This document shows, one piece after another, positions 1 to 7,292 of a stretch of DNA of 64,000 nt. Position numbers and translations under genes: made by a program. The notes under the pieces are model-generated. The model was not told the origin of the DNA, did no database searches, and saw only the letters and a program-made list of their open reading frames with translations. This DNA is from Candidatus Bipolaricaulota bacterium (GTDB taxonomy: Bacteria > Bipolaricaulota > Bipolaricaulia > UBA7950 > UBA9294), in NCBI GenBank assembly GCA_028277345.1, contig JANQGM010000033.1:1-64000 (forward strand), written 5' to 3'. Every line of letters begins with the position of its first letter. The first letter of the stretch is position 1.

Positions 1-73
1 ACTAAAGGACGAACGCCTGCCGAGATCTTCTGGGGAGCCGTCGGCAAACAACATCACGAGGAGGTCTGATGTG

Positions 74-217
74 TCAACACCATTCCGAGACTGGACAGAC
101 TAGTGATACCGCTGCGCCAAGGAAAGCTCCATTCACGAGGACCAGCCCTGCCAGGAGAGCTGCCAGGAGTGAGATAGGCTTGGTAACCTTCTGAGGCTTC
201 AGCTCAGCACCGTTCAC
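74..217 (-). CDS. Small secreted or membrane protein (47 aa)
   Basis: This ORF is too short for the track. A GTG start is preceded by a very strong ribosome site (GGAAGGAGGG, 5-6 nt upstream). The product has a lysine-containing N-terminus followed by a hydrophobic stretch at about residues 16-40 (SLLAALLAGLVLVNGAFLGA), which looks like a signal peptide or a single membrane segment, and ends shortly afterwards in a Cys-rich tail. It lies 45 bp downstream of the potassium-channel gene on the same strand, so it may be the last gene of that operon. No homologue is recognised. The short tail could mean a frameshift, because another frame stays open toward the window edge. Confidence 0.45.
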   Translation of the reverse strand: MNGAELKPQKVTKPISLLAALLAGLVLVNGAFLGAAVSLVCPVSEWC

Positions 218-262
218 AATTGACCCTCCTTCCGGATCAGTCGCTGCAATAGAGAACTGCAG

Positions 263-871
263 TCATCCCTCATTTCTGCTCAGGCGTCCCATGATCGCCT
301 GAGCATCAGGCACATCACGACTTGCAGTGCGTAGCCCAAGCCTCTTGAAGTCGCGATTGACTCTCCTCAGCAACTCGGTGTCACTTCGCTCTATCCTCAC
401 TTCGCGGCTATCCCAGCGTCGCAGCTGGATGAATAGCCCGACGAAGAGGGCCAGGTACAAGTAGCCCAGAACGGCCTGAAGTGCCGTAAGCAGTCTCCCC
501 GAATTCTCTGCTCTCGGATGAAGATCACCGTATCCAACCGAAGTGGTTGTAATCACGCTGAAGTAGAGCGCTGCCTCGAACGAATGGACTGGATCGCGTT
601 GGCTCTCGTCAACCAGGCCGTTCTCACAGTGCAGGAACGCGAATGAAAGGACAAGAAAGACCATCCCAACTGCGAGGACTGCAAGGAGTCTCCTCGGATC
701 TGCTACTCCCCTAACGGCAGACACGGCTGCACTACCTGCTATCCCGGTGTTTGCGACTGCCGCGAAGATGAATGCGAACTCGGGAGCCGCGTGCTTGATG
801 AAGAATCTAACAACAACCATCAGAACCGTGATGCCAAGTAGTCCCAGGGTCGCCTTCGTGGCCTGTCTCAT
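263..871 (-). CDS. Two-TM potassium channel family protein
   Basis: The 202-aa integral membrane protein has the pore signature of the Ion_trans_2 (KcsA-like) family: a selectivity filter TTSVGYGD followed by a C-terminal membrane helix (about residues 130-150). Two or three hydrophobic helices precede it, at about 12-30, 38-55 and 62-80. The cytoplasmic tail is charged and lacks an RCK domain. Its ATG overlaps the stop of the upstream PLD-like gene by 4 nt (ATGA), so the two are translationally coupled. Expected role: passive K+ flux across the cytoplasmic membrane. Gating cannot be told from the sequence. Confidence 0.88.
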   Translation of the reverse strand: MRQATKATLGLLGITVLMVVVRFFIKHAAPEFAFIFAAVANTGIAGSAAVSAVRGVADPRRLLAVLAVGMVFLVLSFAFLHCENGLVDESQRDPVHSFEAALYFSVITTTSVGYGDLHPRAENSGRLLTALQAVLGYLYLALFVGLFIQLRRWDSREVRIERSDTELLRRVNRDFKRLGLRTASRDVPDAQAIMGRLSRNEG

Positions 872-1299
872 CGCCCTTCATCCACTCCACTTGTCTCCAA
901 GAGCTCATCTGCATACGCAATGAGAATCTCAGCGACTTCTCTGTTGTTGTACGAGACTACATTCTCGGGAGTTGGCTCGCCCGGCACGTGTTCGCCCTCA
1001 TACCGGACATGTGCTGAGTCTGCAATCTCGAACTGGATGTCAGGGTGCCGCTGTAGGCGGTGAATTGCTCGTGAAACTGAATGAAGCATTCTCAGGGACT
1101 CTGTGTTTGCATCAGGGCCAACAATCAACCGAAGGGAAACTCCCCTTGCGGCTGCGCGCCGGAGCGCTCGGGCTACCGTGCGGTTTGCCCAGATCTCCGC
1201 CTCAAGACCTCCAGCCACCACAACAAAGCTCTCCTTGGCTAATCTGAGGAGTTCTAGGATGTTCCTCCTACCAGATCTAGCAAATAGACCTCGACGCAA
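868..1299 (-). CDS. PLD-like domain protein, function unknown
   Basis: The 143-aa product starts at TTG with an upstream AAGGGGG site. Residues 15-60 resemble the first half of a phospholipase-D-like fold: a hydrophobic strand, then an Arg-rich helix leading into a strand ending LRLIVGP. No HxKxxxxD catalytic motif is visible, so an enzymatic activity is unlikely. It may be a sensory or regulatory half-domain. It is translationally coupled to the K+ channel through an ATGA overlap, which suggests a shared function or control of the channel. The family assignment is weak. Confidence 0.6.
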   Translation of the reverse strand: MRRGLFARSGRRNILELLRLAKESFVVVAGGLEAEIWANRTVARALRRAAARGVSLRLIVGPDANTESLRMLHSVSRAIHRLQRHPDIQFEIADSAHVRYEGEHVPGEPTPENVVSYNNREVAEILIAYADELLETSGVDEGR

Positions 1300-1395
1300 T
1301 AGGCCCCCTTCGTATCACATCCTGTAGTGCGATGAGTGTAGTGAGGTTCAGCTAGATGGGCAAATCGGAAAGAAGAGCATACCGGCAATGGCATC

Positions 1396-1462
1396 GGGGG
1401 CAGGTCTTCGATTTCGGCATTGGTGAAGAAGAGGTCATGACCTTCGGTTCCATTGTTCCGAC
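1396..1462. repeat. Dispersed AGGTCTTTGATTT-type repeat, copy A
   Basis: The core GGGGGCAGGTCTTCGATTTCGGCATT recurs in degenerate form at about 1657, 4779 and 5742. This copy and the one at 4779 match beyond the core (GAGGTCATGACCTTCGGTTCC versus GAGTCATGAGCTTTGGCTCC). The core resembles the inverted end of the nearby transposase element (GGTCAGGCCTTTATTTTTGAAT), so it may be a diverged end of a related element. That relationship is inferred by eye. Confidence 0.55.
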
Positions 1463-1558
1463 AGAATCGGGAGACATATTCCCTTCTCATTACGGAGAAT
1501 TGAAGGAATCAAATCTGTGCTCAGGAATTTCGCCACAAGAGGCGCGAGATTTCGAATC

Positions 1559-1657
1559 TACTCTTTGCTTCGCTCCCAAATGTATTCCTTGAAGCACTCG
1601 ATGAACCATCGCTCTCCAGACTGAAGTCTGGCAAGCCGATCGCATGCGAGTGTTTCG
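1559..1657 (-). pseudogene. Decayed 3' fragment of the XRE-type regulator
   Basis: About 100 bp closely match the last ~33 codons of the intact HTH gene at 1839-2165 (shared blocks CTTGAAG-ACTCGATGAACCAT and GCAAGCCG-TCGCATGC). It has no HTH core and no start, so it is a truncated duplicate. The match breaks off where repeat copy B begins, suggesting that the duplication or deletion is linked to those repeats. Confidence 0.7.
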
Positions 1658-1693
1658 GGGGCAGGTCTTTGATCTTGGTGTTCGCTAAAGCAG
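1657..1693. repeat. Dispersed AGGTCTTTGATTT-type repeat, copy B
   Basis: CGGGGGCAGGTCTTTGAT followed by CTTGGTGTTCGCTAAAGCAGG is a second copy of the dispersed repeat. It directly abuts the truncated regulator fragment. Confidence 0.5.
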
Positions 1694-1838
1694 GCTAGAG
1701 TTTTTAGTGATTAGAGCTTGATTTCTGACATTCACTCCCGGAGAGAACCTGAATCAGTAGATACATAATCCATTTCGGTTTATAGAAGATTAGGAGTTCA
1801 GGCCGAGCATCTAAGTCTTTCCGTACAGGTTGGAGAAC

Positions 1839-2165
1839 CTACGCTTTGCCCTGCTCTTGCATGTACTTCTTGAAGAACTCGATGAACCATTTTCCTGAAG
1901 ACTGCAGCCTGGCAAGCCGGTCGCATGCAAGAGGATTCGGCATTGCTTCGGAACGTTCCCAGCGGTAGATCGTTTTCGACGAGACCCCAAGCTCACGAGA
2001 CAGTCTCTCTCTTGAGAAATTGATCACCTTGGATCGATAGACGAGGAGTGCGGGACCAACTGAGTCCTTGGCCTGGCGGATGAAGCTAGCCGCCTCTTCA
2101 AAAGAGACCATCTTTGCTGCTTCCTCTAAGGATTCGCGGTCTTTCAGGTCATTGGCCGAACTCAT
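1839..2165 (-). CDS. XRE-type helix-turn-helix regulator
   Basis: The 108-aa protein has an HTH at about residues 51-87 (SRERLSRELGVSSKTIYRWE), typical of the XRE/Cro family, preceded by a helical N-terminal region and followed by a short C-terminal helix. It is transcribed divergently from the membrane protein at 2310. The 120-bp gap between them contains a perfect 22-bp palindrome overlapping a promoter, the natural candidate for its operator and for autoregulation. A broken copy of its 3' end lies downstream. There is no toxin-like partner, so antitoxin status is not supported. Confidence 0.75.
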   Translation of the reverse strand: MSSANDLKDRESLEEAAKMVSFEEAASFIRQAKDSVGPALLVYRSKVINFSRERLSRELGVSSKTIYRWERSEAMPNPLACDRLARLQSSGKWFIEFFKKYMQEQGKA

Positions 2166-2218
2166 GCCTCAGTTTACGAAGACCCCCTGGACGTGACAAC
2201 TGCGGCCGTTTTGAAATG

Positions 2219-2240
2219 GACATATGTCTAGACATATGTC
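2219..2240. promoter_or_regulatory. 22-bp perfect palindrome, probable operator
   Basis: GACATATGTCTAGACATATGTC is a perfect palindrome made of two GACATATGTC inverted units. It sits between the divergent HTH regulator and the membrane protein gene, and overlaps the -35 box of the plus-strand promoter. Repression of that promoter by the adjacent regulator is inferred from position only. Confidence 0.7.
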
Positions 2241-2257
2241 TAAATTTCTCTTATAAT
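2229..2257 (+). promoter_or_regulatory. Sigma70-type promoter for the 2310 gene
   Basis: TAGACA (5/6 to TTGACA), a 17-nt spacer and a perfect TATAAT at 2252-2257. The -35 box lies inside the 22-bp palindrome, so a bound regulator would block it. Confidence 0.75.
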
Positions 2258-2309
2258 CCCTTCACGAGTCATTGCCCTTTTCCGATTGGAAGAGAAGGAG
2301 GACGGTATC

Positions 2310-2858
2310 ATGCGTCTCAAGACATTGAGCAACTTCTTGCTGACTGTGCTTCTACTAGCCATCATCGTTTCAATAGGCGGTTATGTACGTCCTTGCACTG
2401 GGAAGCCTGTTAGTCACGAAGCCATAAGCCTCAGAATCATTGTGGAGAGACCTACATTGAATGCCTCTTGTGAACCTCCATCAGCGGATTCTCTTTTCCT
2501 CAATGAACGCGTGAATCTTGTTGCAACGATATCGACACACGATATGCCCATTCCGGACAGCAGATTCTGCTGGGACTTGGATGGAGATGGGAACACGGAC
2601 GCCATCGGTTCGCGCGTTGATCACGCACAAATCACAAGAACGTCCGGAAGGCGTCGAGTGATGCTGATTCTTCTCGATCCGGAAGGCGGCGCTCCTTCTG
2701 CTATACGAGTAATCGATCTATCCGTTCTTCCTCATACGCAGCCTGTGTACTGCGAGAACACTCACACAAAGAGGACCTACGACTTCTTCGCGACAGGCTT
2801 CCTGTGGATCGCACTCTGCCTCATCGCCGCTGGATTCTTCGCCCTCCGCGTTGAGTAA
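2310..2858 (+). CDS. Membrane-anchored protein with PKD-like region
   Basis: The 182-aa product starts at the ATG after AGAAGGAGGACGGTATC rather than at the upstream start given in the ORF track. It has an N-terminal signal or membrane helix (about residues 8-28), an extracytoplasmic segment with a short PKD-like signature (FCWDLDGDGNTD), and a C-terminal membrane helix ending in a single arginine (about 160-181). It is controlled by the palindromic promoter shared with the HTH gene. The function is unknown; the topology suggests a protein displayed outside the cytoplasmic membrane. Confidence 0.7.
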   Translation: MRLKTLSNFLLTVLLLAIIVSIGGYVRPCTGKPVSHEAISLRIIVERPTLNASCEPPSADSLFLNERVNLVATISTHDMPIPDSRFCWDLDGDGNTDAIGSRVDHAQITRTSGRRRVMLILLDPEGGAPSAIRVIDLSVLPHTQPVYCENTHTKRTYDFFATGFLWIALCLIAAGFFALRVE

Positions 2859-2880
2859 TTGCCCGCAGGCACTCAAGGAC

Positions 2881-2923
2881 ACATACCTGGCTACTTCTGA
2901 GCTGACATGAAAGTCAGGTATGT
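2881..2923. other. 9-bp inverted repeat between convergent genes
   Basis: ACATACCTG and CAGGTATGT form a perfect 9-bp inverted repeat with a 25-nt loop between the 3' ends of the 2310 and 2969 genes. There is no T-tract, so it is only a possible terminator. Confidence 0.3.
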
Positions 2924-2968
2924 TCTCCAGAAAGTCCACGAAGAAATGGAGGAGATTGCGCAACTCCT

Positions 2969-3601
2969 CTACCCATCTCCAATATCGCCAGTCAGTTCAG
3001 TTGAAGTGCGAATCACAGGAGCCTCAATATCGTACTCCCATCTCTCTCCATACAGAGACTCGTATGAGATGGTGTAGGTAGGCTCGGTGAACAGTGCGTA
3101 GAATTTCCGCTGGACCTCAATATCAGCGTATTCACTTGGCAAATGAACGATTGTATACACCTCGCCTGGCGCAATAGCGTGTGGAAGCGCTCTCGCTGTG
3201 ACAACATTCTCTTTCGCAATTGAATGCTCCTGGAGCATGTGTTCCAGAACGAGAATAAGCGCCTCAGGGCCTATCTCCGTGCCATCAAGATCGATTACGA
3301 AGCCGGGAGCGAGCGCTGTTCCCAGACCGTCGTTCTTGAGGTAGATCCCTACACCAAAATCGTCATCAGGACCTGGCGATGCAAAAACAGAGAGTTGCAG
3401 GAATGGGCGTACAGAGAGCCTCTCATGTCTGCGAGTGCATACTCCATCGTACACTTGGAAGCCCACAGAGATTGCAGCAACGGCCATCGCCGCAATTGCG
3501 ACTACTGTGGCAGCAGATTTCCGCCCAAGCAGCCCGGAGCGTTTCGTTTCCGGCCTTGATGTGTCCTTTTTCGGATGCATCTTCCGTTTCGCGTTCGCCA
3601 T
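2969..3601 (-). CDS. Single-TM protein, function unknown
   Basis: The 210-aa protein has a basic N-terminus (about 28 residues rich in K/R), one membrane helix at about 30-50 (AATVVAIAAMAVAAISVGF), and a soluble domain of about 150 residues with beta-rich character. AAGGAGTTCCAAC precedes the ATG. The architecture fits a type II membrane protein with an outward-facing domain. No family is recognised. It sits beside the transposase element, in the lower-GC accessory patch. Confidence 0.65.
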   Translation of the reverse strand: MANAKRKMHPKKDTSRPETKRSGLLGRKSAATVVAIAAMAVAAISVGFQVYDGVCTRRHERLSVRPFLQLSVFASPGPDDDFGVGIYLKNDGLGTALAPGFVIDLDGTEIGPEALILVLEHMLQEHSIAKENVVTARALPHAIAPGEVYTIVHLPSEYADIEVQRKFYALFTEPTYTISYESLYGERWEYDIEAPVIRTSTELTGDIGDG

Positions 3602-3690
3602 GTTGGAACTCCTTTAGTCCTTTTTTCGTCGCTTCCCTGAGGATTCCGGAGATATAATACTAAACTCACTTCTTCAATATCATCTCTTCT

Positions 3691-3750
3691 GGGAATCGGG
3701 GGACACAAACCCCATTTCAAGCCTGGGGAATCGGGGGGACACAAACCCCC
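3691..3750. repeat. Tandem 23-25 bp GC-rich repeat at element edge
   Basis: GGGAATCGGGGGACACAAACCCC occurs at 3691-3713 and again, with one extra G and one extra C, at 3726-3750. Each unit can form a GGGG/CCCC hairpin. The pair abuts the left inverted end of the transposase element, as expected for REP-type hairpins next to RAYT genes. Confidence 0.7.
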
Positions 3751-3787
3751 TTCGGGGTCAGGCCTTTATTTTTGAATATCTATCTGC

Positions 3788-3793
3788 TAGACT
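3788..3793 (+). promoter_or_regulatory. -10 box of leaderless transposase transcript
   Basis: TAGACT lies 9 nt upstream of the transposase ATG and no Shine-Dalgarno site is present, so transcription would start at or next to the start codon. No convincing -35 box is seen. Confidence 0.4.
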
Positions 3794-3802
3794 GATCTCA
3801 AC

Positions 3803-4660
3803 ATGGCTCGACCATTGCGAATCGAATACGAAGGAGCGCTTTATCACATCACCTCTCATGGCAATGCTCGAAACCAGATCTACAGCAATGATCAGGATCG
3901 CCTCCTCTTCCTGAAAACCCTTGAGAAGGTAGTGTCCCGATATGCCTGGATCTGTCACGCGTATTGCCTGATGGACAACCACTATCACCTTTTGATCGAA
4001 ACACCTAGTCCCAATTTGTCAAGAGGGATGCAGTTGCTCAACGGGATCTACACCCAAAGCTTCAATCGTAGGCACAAGAGATCCGGTCACGTTTTTCAAG
4101 GACGCTTTAAAGCCATTCTCGTTGAAAAAGAATCGCACCTTCTTGAGCTGGCCAGGTACATCGTCTTGAACCCAGTTCGTGCCAAGATCGTTCGCTCAGC
4201 ACGCGACTGGTTGTGGAGCAGCTATCGAGCAACAACCGGAGAAGATCAGTCACCAGACTTTCTCACTGTAGACTGGATTCTCTCGCAATTTGACGAGCAA
4301 CAAGAGCCTGCCGTACGCGCATACAAGCGCTTCGTGAGCGAGGGGAGAGGCATTGAAGTTTGGGATCGTCTGCGTTCGGGAAGCGTACTTGGAAGCGACA
4401 ATTTCGTAGAGCGAATCGAGCCCCTTCTTCATAGCCTACCAACCGATCCACATATACTCCGCAAAGAGCTTGATGTTGCTCGACCAAGTCTTGACAGCCT
4501 ATTCTCAGATGTACAGGACAAGAAAACTCGCAACCAGAAAATCTACGAAGCCGTGCGGCAGTATCACTACACTCTACAAGCAGTTGGGGAGCATCTGGGA
4601 TTGCACTACTCGACTATCAGCGTGATTGCAGGTAGAGAAGCTTCTCGCATTCAAAAATAA
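3803..4660 (+). CDS. REP-associated tyrosine transposase (RAYT)
   Basis: The 285-aa protein has an N-terminal Y1_Tnp domain (about residues 1-135) with the HUH metal-binding motif in DNHYHLLIETP (His60 and His62) and a YIVLNPVRAKIV segment carrying the likely nucleophilic tyrosine (Tyr119). The C-terminal half is helical and ends with an HTH-like segment (QAVGEHLGLHYSTISVIAGR). Family members nick and rejoin single-stranded DNA at hairpin (REP) sequences. All key residues appear intact, so it may be active. Its stop codon lies within the right inverted end. Confidence 0.92.
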   Translation: MARPLRIEYEGALYHITSHGNARNQIYSNDQDRLLFLKTLEKVVSRYAWICHAYCLMDNHYHLLIETPSPNLSRGMQLLNGIYTQSFNRRHKRSGHVFQGRFKAILVEKESHLLELARYIVLNPVRAKIVRSARDWLWSSYRATTGEDQSPDFLTVDWILSQFDEQQEPAVRAYKRFVSEGRGIEVWDRLRSGSVLGSDNFVERIEPLLHSLPTDPHILRKELDVARPSLDSLFSDVQDKKTRNQKIYEAVRQYHYTLQAVGEHLGLHYSTISVIAGREASRIQK

Positions 4661-4778
4661 AGGCCTGACCCTATATACTATATACTCTCAGCGTTGATTA
4701 GACGACTGACAGAAATTGGATTGCATCCAGCTTTATATGCCGGGATACATGAGGACCAGTTTCAGGGTCATGTTTCGT

Positions 4779-5035
4779 AGGTAGGTCTTTGATTTCAGCA
4801 TTAGCTGCAGATGAGTCATGAGCTTTGGCTCCTTCACTCCGCTCAGTCACTCGATCAAGTCTTCGCAGCCTGTTCTCAGACGTACAGGACAAGGACACGC
4901 AACCAGAGAATCTAAGCTGTACGGCAGTATCATTTCTGCAAGTCGTTTGAGCGCATCAGGAGCTTCGCTACTCAACCATTAGCGTGATCGCAAGCGAAAT
5001 AGCTTCTAAAATCCAGAAACAACGGCCTGACTCTG
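4779..5035. mobile_element. Internally deleted relic of the RAYT element
   Basis: From about 4848 to 5032 the sequence follows the last ~180 bp of the transposase gene with many substitutions and small indels (shared blocks CTCGATCAAGTCTT, GTACAGGACAAG, CGCAACCAGA-AATCTA, TAGCGTGATCGCA), ending in AACGGCCTGACTC, a decayed right end. The left side is a copy of the dispersed repeat (GTAGGTCTTTGATTTCAGCATT). This gives a ~260-bp non-coding, MITE-like derivative. Confidence 0.7.
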
Positions 5036-5099
5036 TAAATGCTACTAGTACCTAGCAGGTCAGGGGATAAACGTTAAACGCATTAAAAGAGGGGTAAGA

Positions 5100-5690
5100 A
5101 TGAATATCGAGATACGCAAATTGACACCTGCCCTAGCGGAAGCGTATGTACACTTTTTTGATTCGACACCGCACGCTGACAATATGGATGAACACAAATG
5201 CTACTGTGTGTGGTGGTGCAACGATGACTCTGAAGGCAAAGATTTCTTCTCGCTGGAGAAAAGAAGGGATTGGACAATCCGATATATCAGGGGAAACAAC
5301 ATACAGGGCTATCTCGCCTTTTGTGGTGATGACATCGTGGGATGGTGCAACGCCAATACGAAAGCGGATTGCCTGAAATGCTACTGCTGGCGTCGATTTA
5401 TGGGTTCCATACCTACGGAGGAATCCTCCTTGAGCATAAAAGTGAAATCCATATTCTGCTTTGCGATCGCACCGAAGATGCAGAGAAAGGGCATCGCCAA
5501 GCGTTTTGTGGAGCGTGTCTGTAAAGATGCGGCTCAAGATGGTTTTGACTTTGTGGAGGCATATCCGAACAAAGAATTCATAGATGAAGCTCAGGATTTC
5601 ATGGGGCCTGCCGAGCTGTATCGAAAAAGCGGTTTTGCTGTGCATCATGAAACAGAGCAGAAACTTGTTATGCGGAAACAGCTGAAATAA
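5100..5690 (+). CDS. GNAT family N-acetyltransferase
   Basis: The 196-aa protein has a GNAT fold. The acetyl-CoA binding region sits around residues 120-140 (IAPKMQRKGIAKRFVERVC, the QxxGx[G/A] loop), followed by a terminal strand ending KSGFAVHHE. An Arg/Trp-rich N-terminal third (CYCVWWCNDD) is typical of a subgroup annotated only as GNAT. GAGGGGTAAG precedes the ATG. The substrate is unknown. It stands alone between transposon relics. Confidence 0.85.
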   Translation: MNIEIRKLTPALAEAYVHFFDSTPHADNMDEHKCYCVWWCNDDSEGKDFFSLEKRRDWTIRYIRGNNIQGYLAFCGDDIVGWCNANTKADCLKCYCWRRFMGSIPTEESSLSIKVKSIFCFAIAPKMQRKGIAKRFVERVCKDAAQDGFDFVEAYPNKEFIDEAQDFMGPAELYRKSGFAVHHETEQKLVMRKQLK

Positions 5691-5741
5691 GTTGGTATTC
5701 TATGTCCCCTTTGCGCCAAGAGGATCGGCACACAACGTTTG

Positions 5742-5780
5742 TGATCAGGTCTTTGTTTTGGCATTTGCTGGAGCAGATTT
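5742..5780. repeat. Dispersed AGGTCTTTGATTT-type repeat, copy D
   Basis: GATCAGGTCTTTGTTTTGGC followed by ATTTGCTGGAGCAG is a further degenerate copy of the repeat seen at 1396, 1657 and 4779, located between the GNAT gene and the next ORF. Confidence 0.45.
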
Positions 5781-5885
5781 AGCGTTCGAAGCTTCAAATC
5801 TCCAGATCGCTAAATATGGTTTTCTGCTCATAAGTTCCACCTTCCCAGCCAGGGACAATGGCAGGCAGCACACGTGGGAGAATTC

Positions 5886-6815
5886 ATGAAGCGTCTCACC
5901 GAGCAGGGATACGAACGGGCGAAGCAGTTCATGCTGAACCAAGCACGCCCCCTGGAGCGTACCCTCTTCGAGTTTCATTTTGAGGATGGGGCCGGAGAGG
6001 CCGTTGCCACTGCTCTGGAAGGGTTCCGCAACTCGGATGGTGGGTTCGGTCATGGACTTGAACCGGACAGCCAGGCACCCTCGTCCTATCCCCTGCACAC
6101 CGCCTACGCCCTGCGAACGTTAGCGGAAGTCGAGCCGGATGCCGAGGAAGACCTCGTTCCGCCCGCCATCGACTATCTGATGAAGACGCTCGACCTCAAG
6201 ACACTAACCTGGCACCCGGTCGCTGACGATGTCAACGAACACCCTCATGCCCCGTGGTGGCACGACGAGGGCGACAGCCTCGCCAAGACGTTCGATGATT
6301 TCCGAGTCATTCCGCGCGCCCTTATCGTCGCATTACTGCACCACTACGCAGCACTGGTCCCTACAGAACTCCTCGCTGAGGTCATGGATTCACTCACCCA
6401 AACCATCACTGAGCTCGGCACACTCGGGAGTGGAGGTGGAAGCGACCTCGAATACTTCCTCTATCTGTCTCAAGTTCCCGGTCTGCCAGGACCCATGCGC
6501 GACCTTCTCGTGGAACGCCTGGTGCATGATGTCCCCCGCGTTGTCGAGCGAGATCCTGAGAAATGGTCGACCTATTGCCTGACGCCTCTGCGTGCCGCAC
6601 CCACTCCAACCTCGATTGGGGCATCCCAGATCCGAGACATCAGCGAAGCCTACCTCGACTGGCTGATCGATCAACAGACTGAGGAAGGGTGCTGGAATCC
6701 GACCTGGACATGGTTTGGCAACTACCCGGAGACCTGGCCTATCGCCGCACGCCAATGGAAAGGCATCATCACCCTCGAACACCTTCTCTACCTTCGAGCC
6801 TACGACCGGATTTAG
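5886..6815 (+). CDS. Alpha/alpha-toroid (terpene-cyclase-like) protein
   Basis: The product is ~309 aa with the start taken at the ATG after GTGGGAG; the track begins at an upstream GTG. The helical protein has QW-like turns such as RNSDGGFGHGLEPD (about residue 46) and EEGCWNPTWTWFG near the C-terminus, as in the prenyltransferase/squalene-cyclase alpha-toroid superfamily. No DXDD or DDXXD cyclase motif is obvious, so it may be a non-catalytic or glycoside-acting toroid. Only the fold-level assignment is supported. Confidence 0.65.
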   Translation: MKRLTEQGYERAKQFMLNQARPLERTLFEFHFEDGAGEAVATALEGFRNSDGGFGHGLEPDSQAPSSYPLHTAYALRTLAEVEPDAEEDLVPPAIDYLMKTLDLKTLTWHPVADDVNEHPHAPWWHDEGDSLAKTFDDFRVIPRALIVALLHHYAALVPTELLAEVMDSLTQTITELGTLGSGGGSDLEYFLYLSQVPGLPGPMRDLLVERLVHDVPRVVERDPEKWSTYCLTPLRAAPTPTSIGASQIRDISEAYLDWLIDQQTEEGCWNPTWTWFGNYPETWPIAARQWKGIITLEHLLYLRAYDRI

Positions 6816-6833
6816 ACACTCTATTTCGGCGAA

Positions 6834-7292
6834 TCAGCCGAGGTAATCTCTGAGAATCTCGATGTCCTTCAGATCCTTGGACCTTCTTACCCTTTCCTTC
6901 CACGCAAGTAGTCGGGATGGAGAGATAAACGGGATGCCATCAATCACGATCTCATCCCCCTTCAAATCCGAAAGATTCGGTCGCCGATCGGGGCTATCCC
7001 AATCCAGCATGATCTCACAGTCGCCACACGCTAGTGCATAGGTTCCGTCGTCGAAGGTCTTCCTCTGCCATGCAGGATTCGCTTCGAATCGCTGAAAGGT
7101 CTCAGGTGAAACGATGATGTCGACATCGCCAGCCTCGCGCAGTTCGAGTGCTGCCAGGACTCCCGATCCAACGACAATGAACGTGTCCGAATCGAGGTTT
7201 AGGTTGTCCACCACCTGCATGAGCTTTTGCCTGTTCATGGTGACAGTGTATCGCGAGTTCACCCTCATCGCTTCCCGTTTGACGACGTCCAC
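6834..7292 (-). CDS. Nucleotidyltransferase-fold protein
   Basis: The 152-aa protein contains a minimal nucleotidyltransferase signature: a Gly-Ser helix start (VVGSGVLAALELREAGDVDIIVS) with the DVD metal-binding pair near residue 56, followed by an acidic strand (EIMLDWDSPD). A basic C-terminal helix (WKERVRRSKDLKDIEILRDYL) is typical of DUF6036/AbiEii-like enzymes. No antitoxin-like neighbour is present. Its first codons overlap the promoter of the divergent gene at 7314. Confidence 0.7.
   Translation of the reverse strand: MDVVKREAMRVNSRYTVTMNRQKLMQVVDNLNLDSDTFIVVGSGVLAALELREAGDVDIIVSPETFQRFEANPAWQRKTFDDGTYALACGDCEIMLDWDSPDRRPNLSDLKGDEIVIDGIPFISPSRLLAWKERVRRSKDLKDIEILRDYLG

Larger units (their letters stand above)
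3755..4671 (+). mobile_element. RAYT-type element with 23-bp perfect inverted ends
   Basis: The left end GGGTCAGGCCTTTATTTTTG (continuing AAT) at 3755-3777 is the exact reverse complement of the right end at 4649-4671. The right copy contains the transposase stop codon. Only one gene lies inside. This layout matches REP-associated tyrosine transposases, single-strand-processing relatives of IS200. A second, internally deleted copy follows at 4779-5035. Confidence 0.8.

Noticed and set aside
1356-1592. 78-aa ORF on the plus strand
   Set aside because: It crosses repeat copy A and part of the regulator relic, has no ribosome site, and its product has no recognisable features.
2718-2963. 81-aa ORF on the minus strand
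   Set aside because: It overlaps the 3' end of the well-supported 2310 gene and has no start signal.
5133-5648. 171-aa ORF on the minus strand opposite the GNAT gene
   Set aside because: The plus-strand GNAT has a family match and ribosome site; this is a shadow frame.
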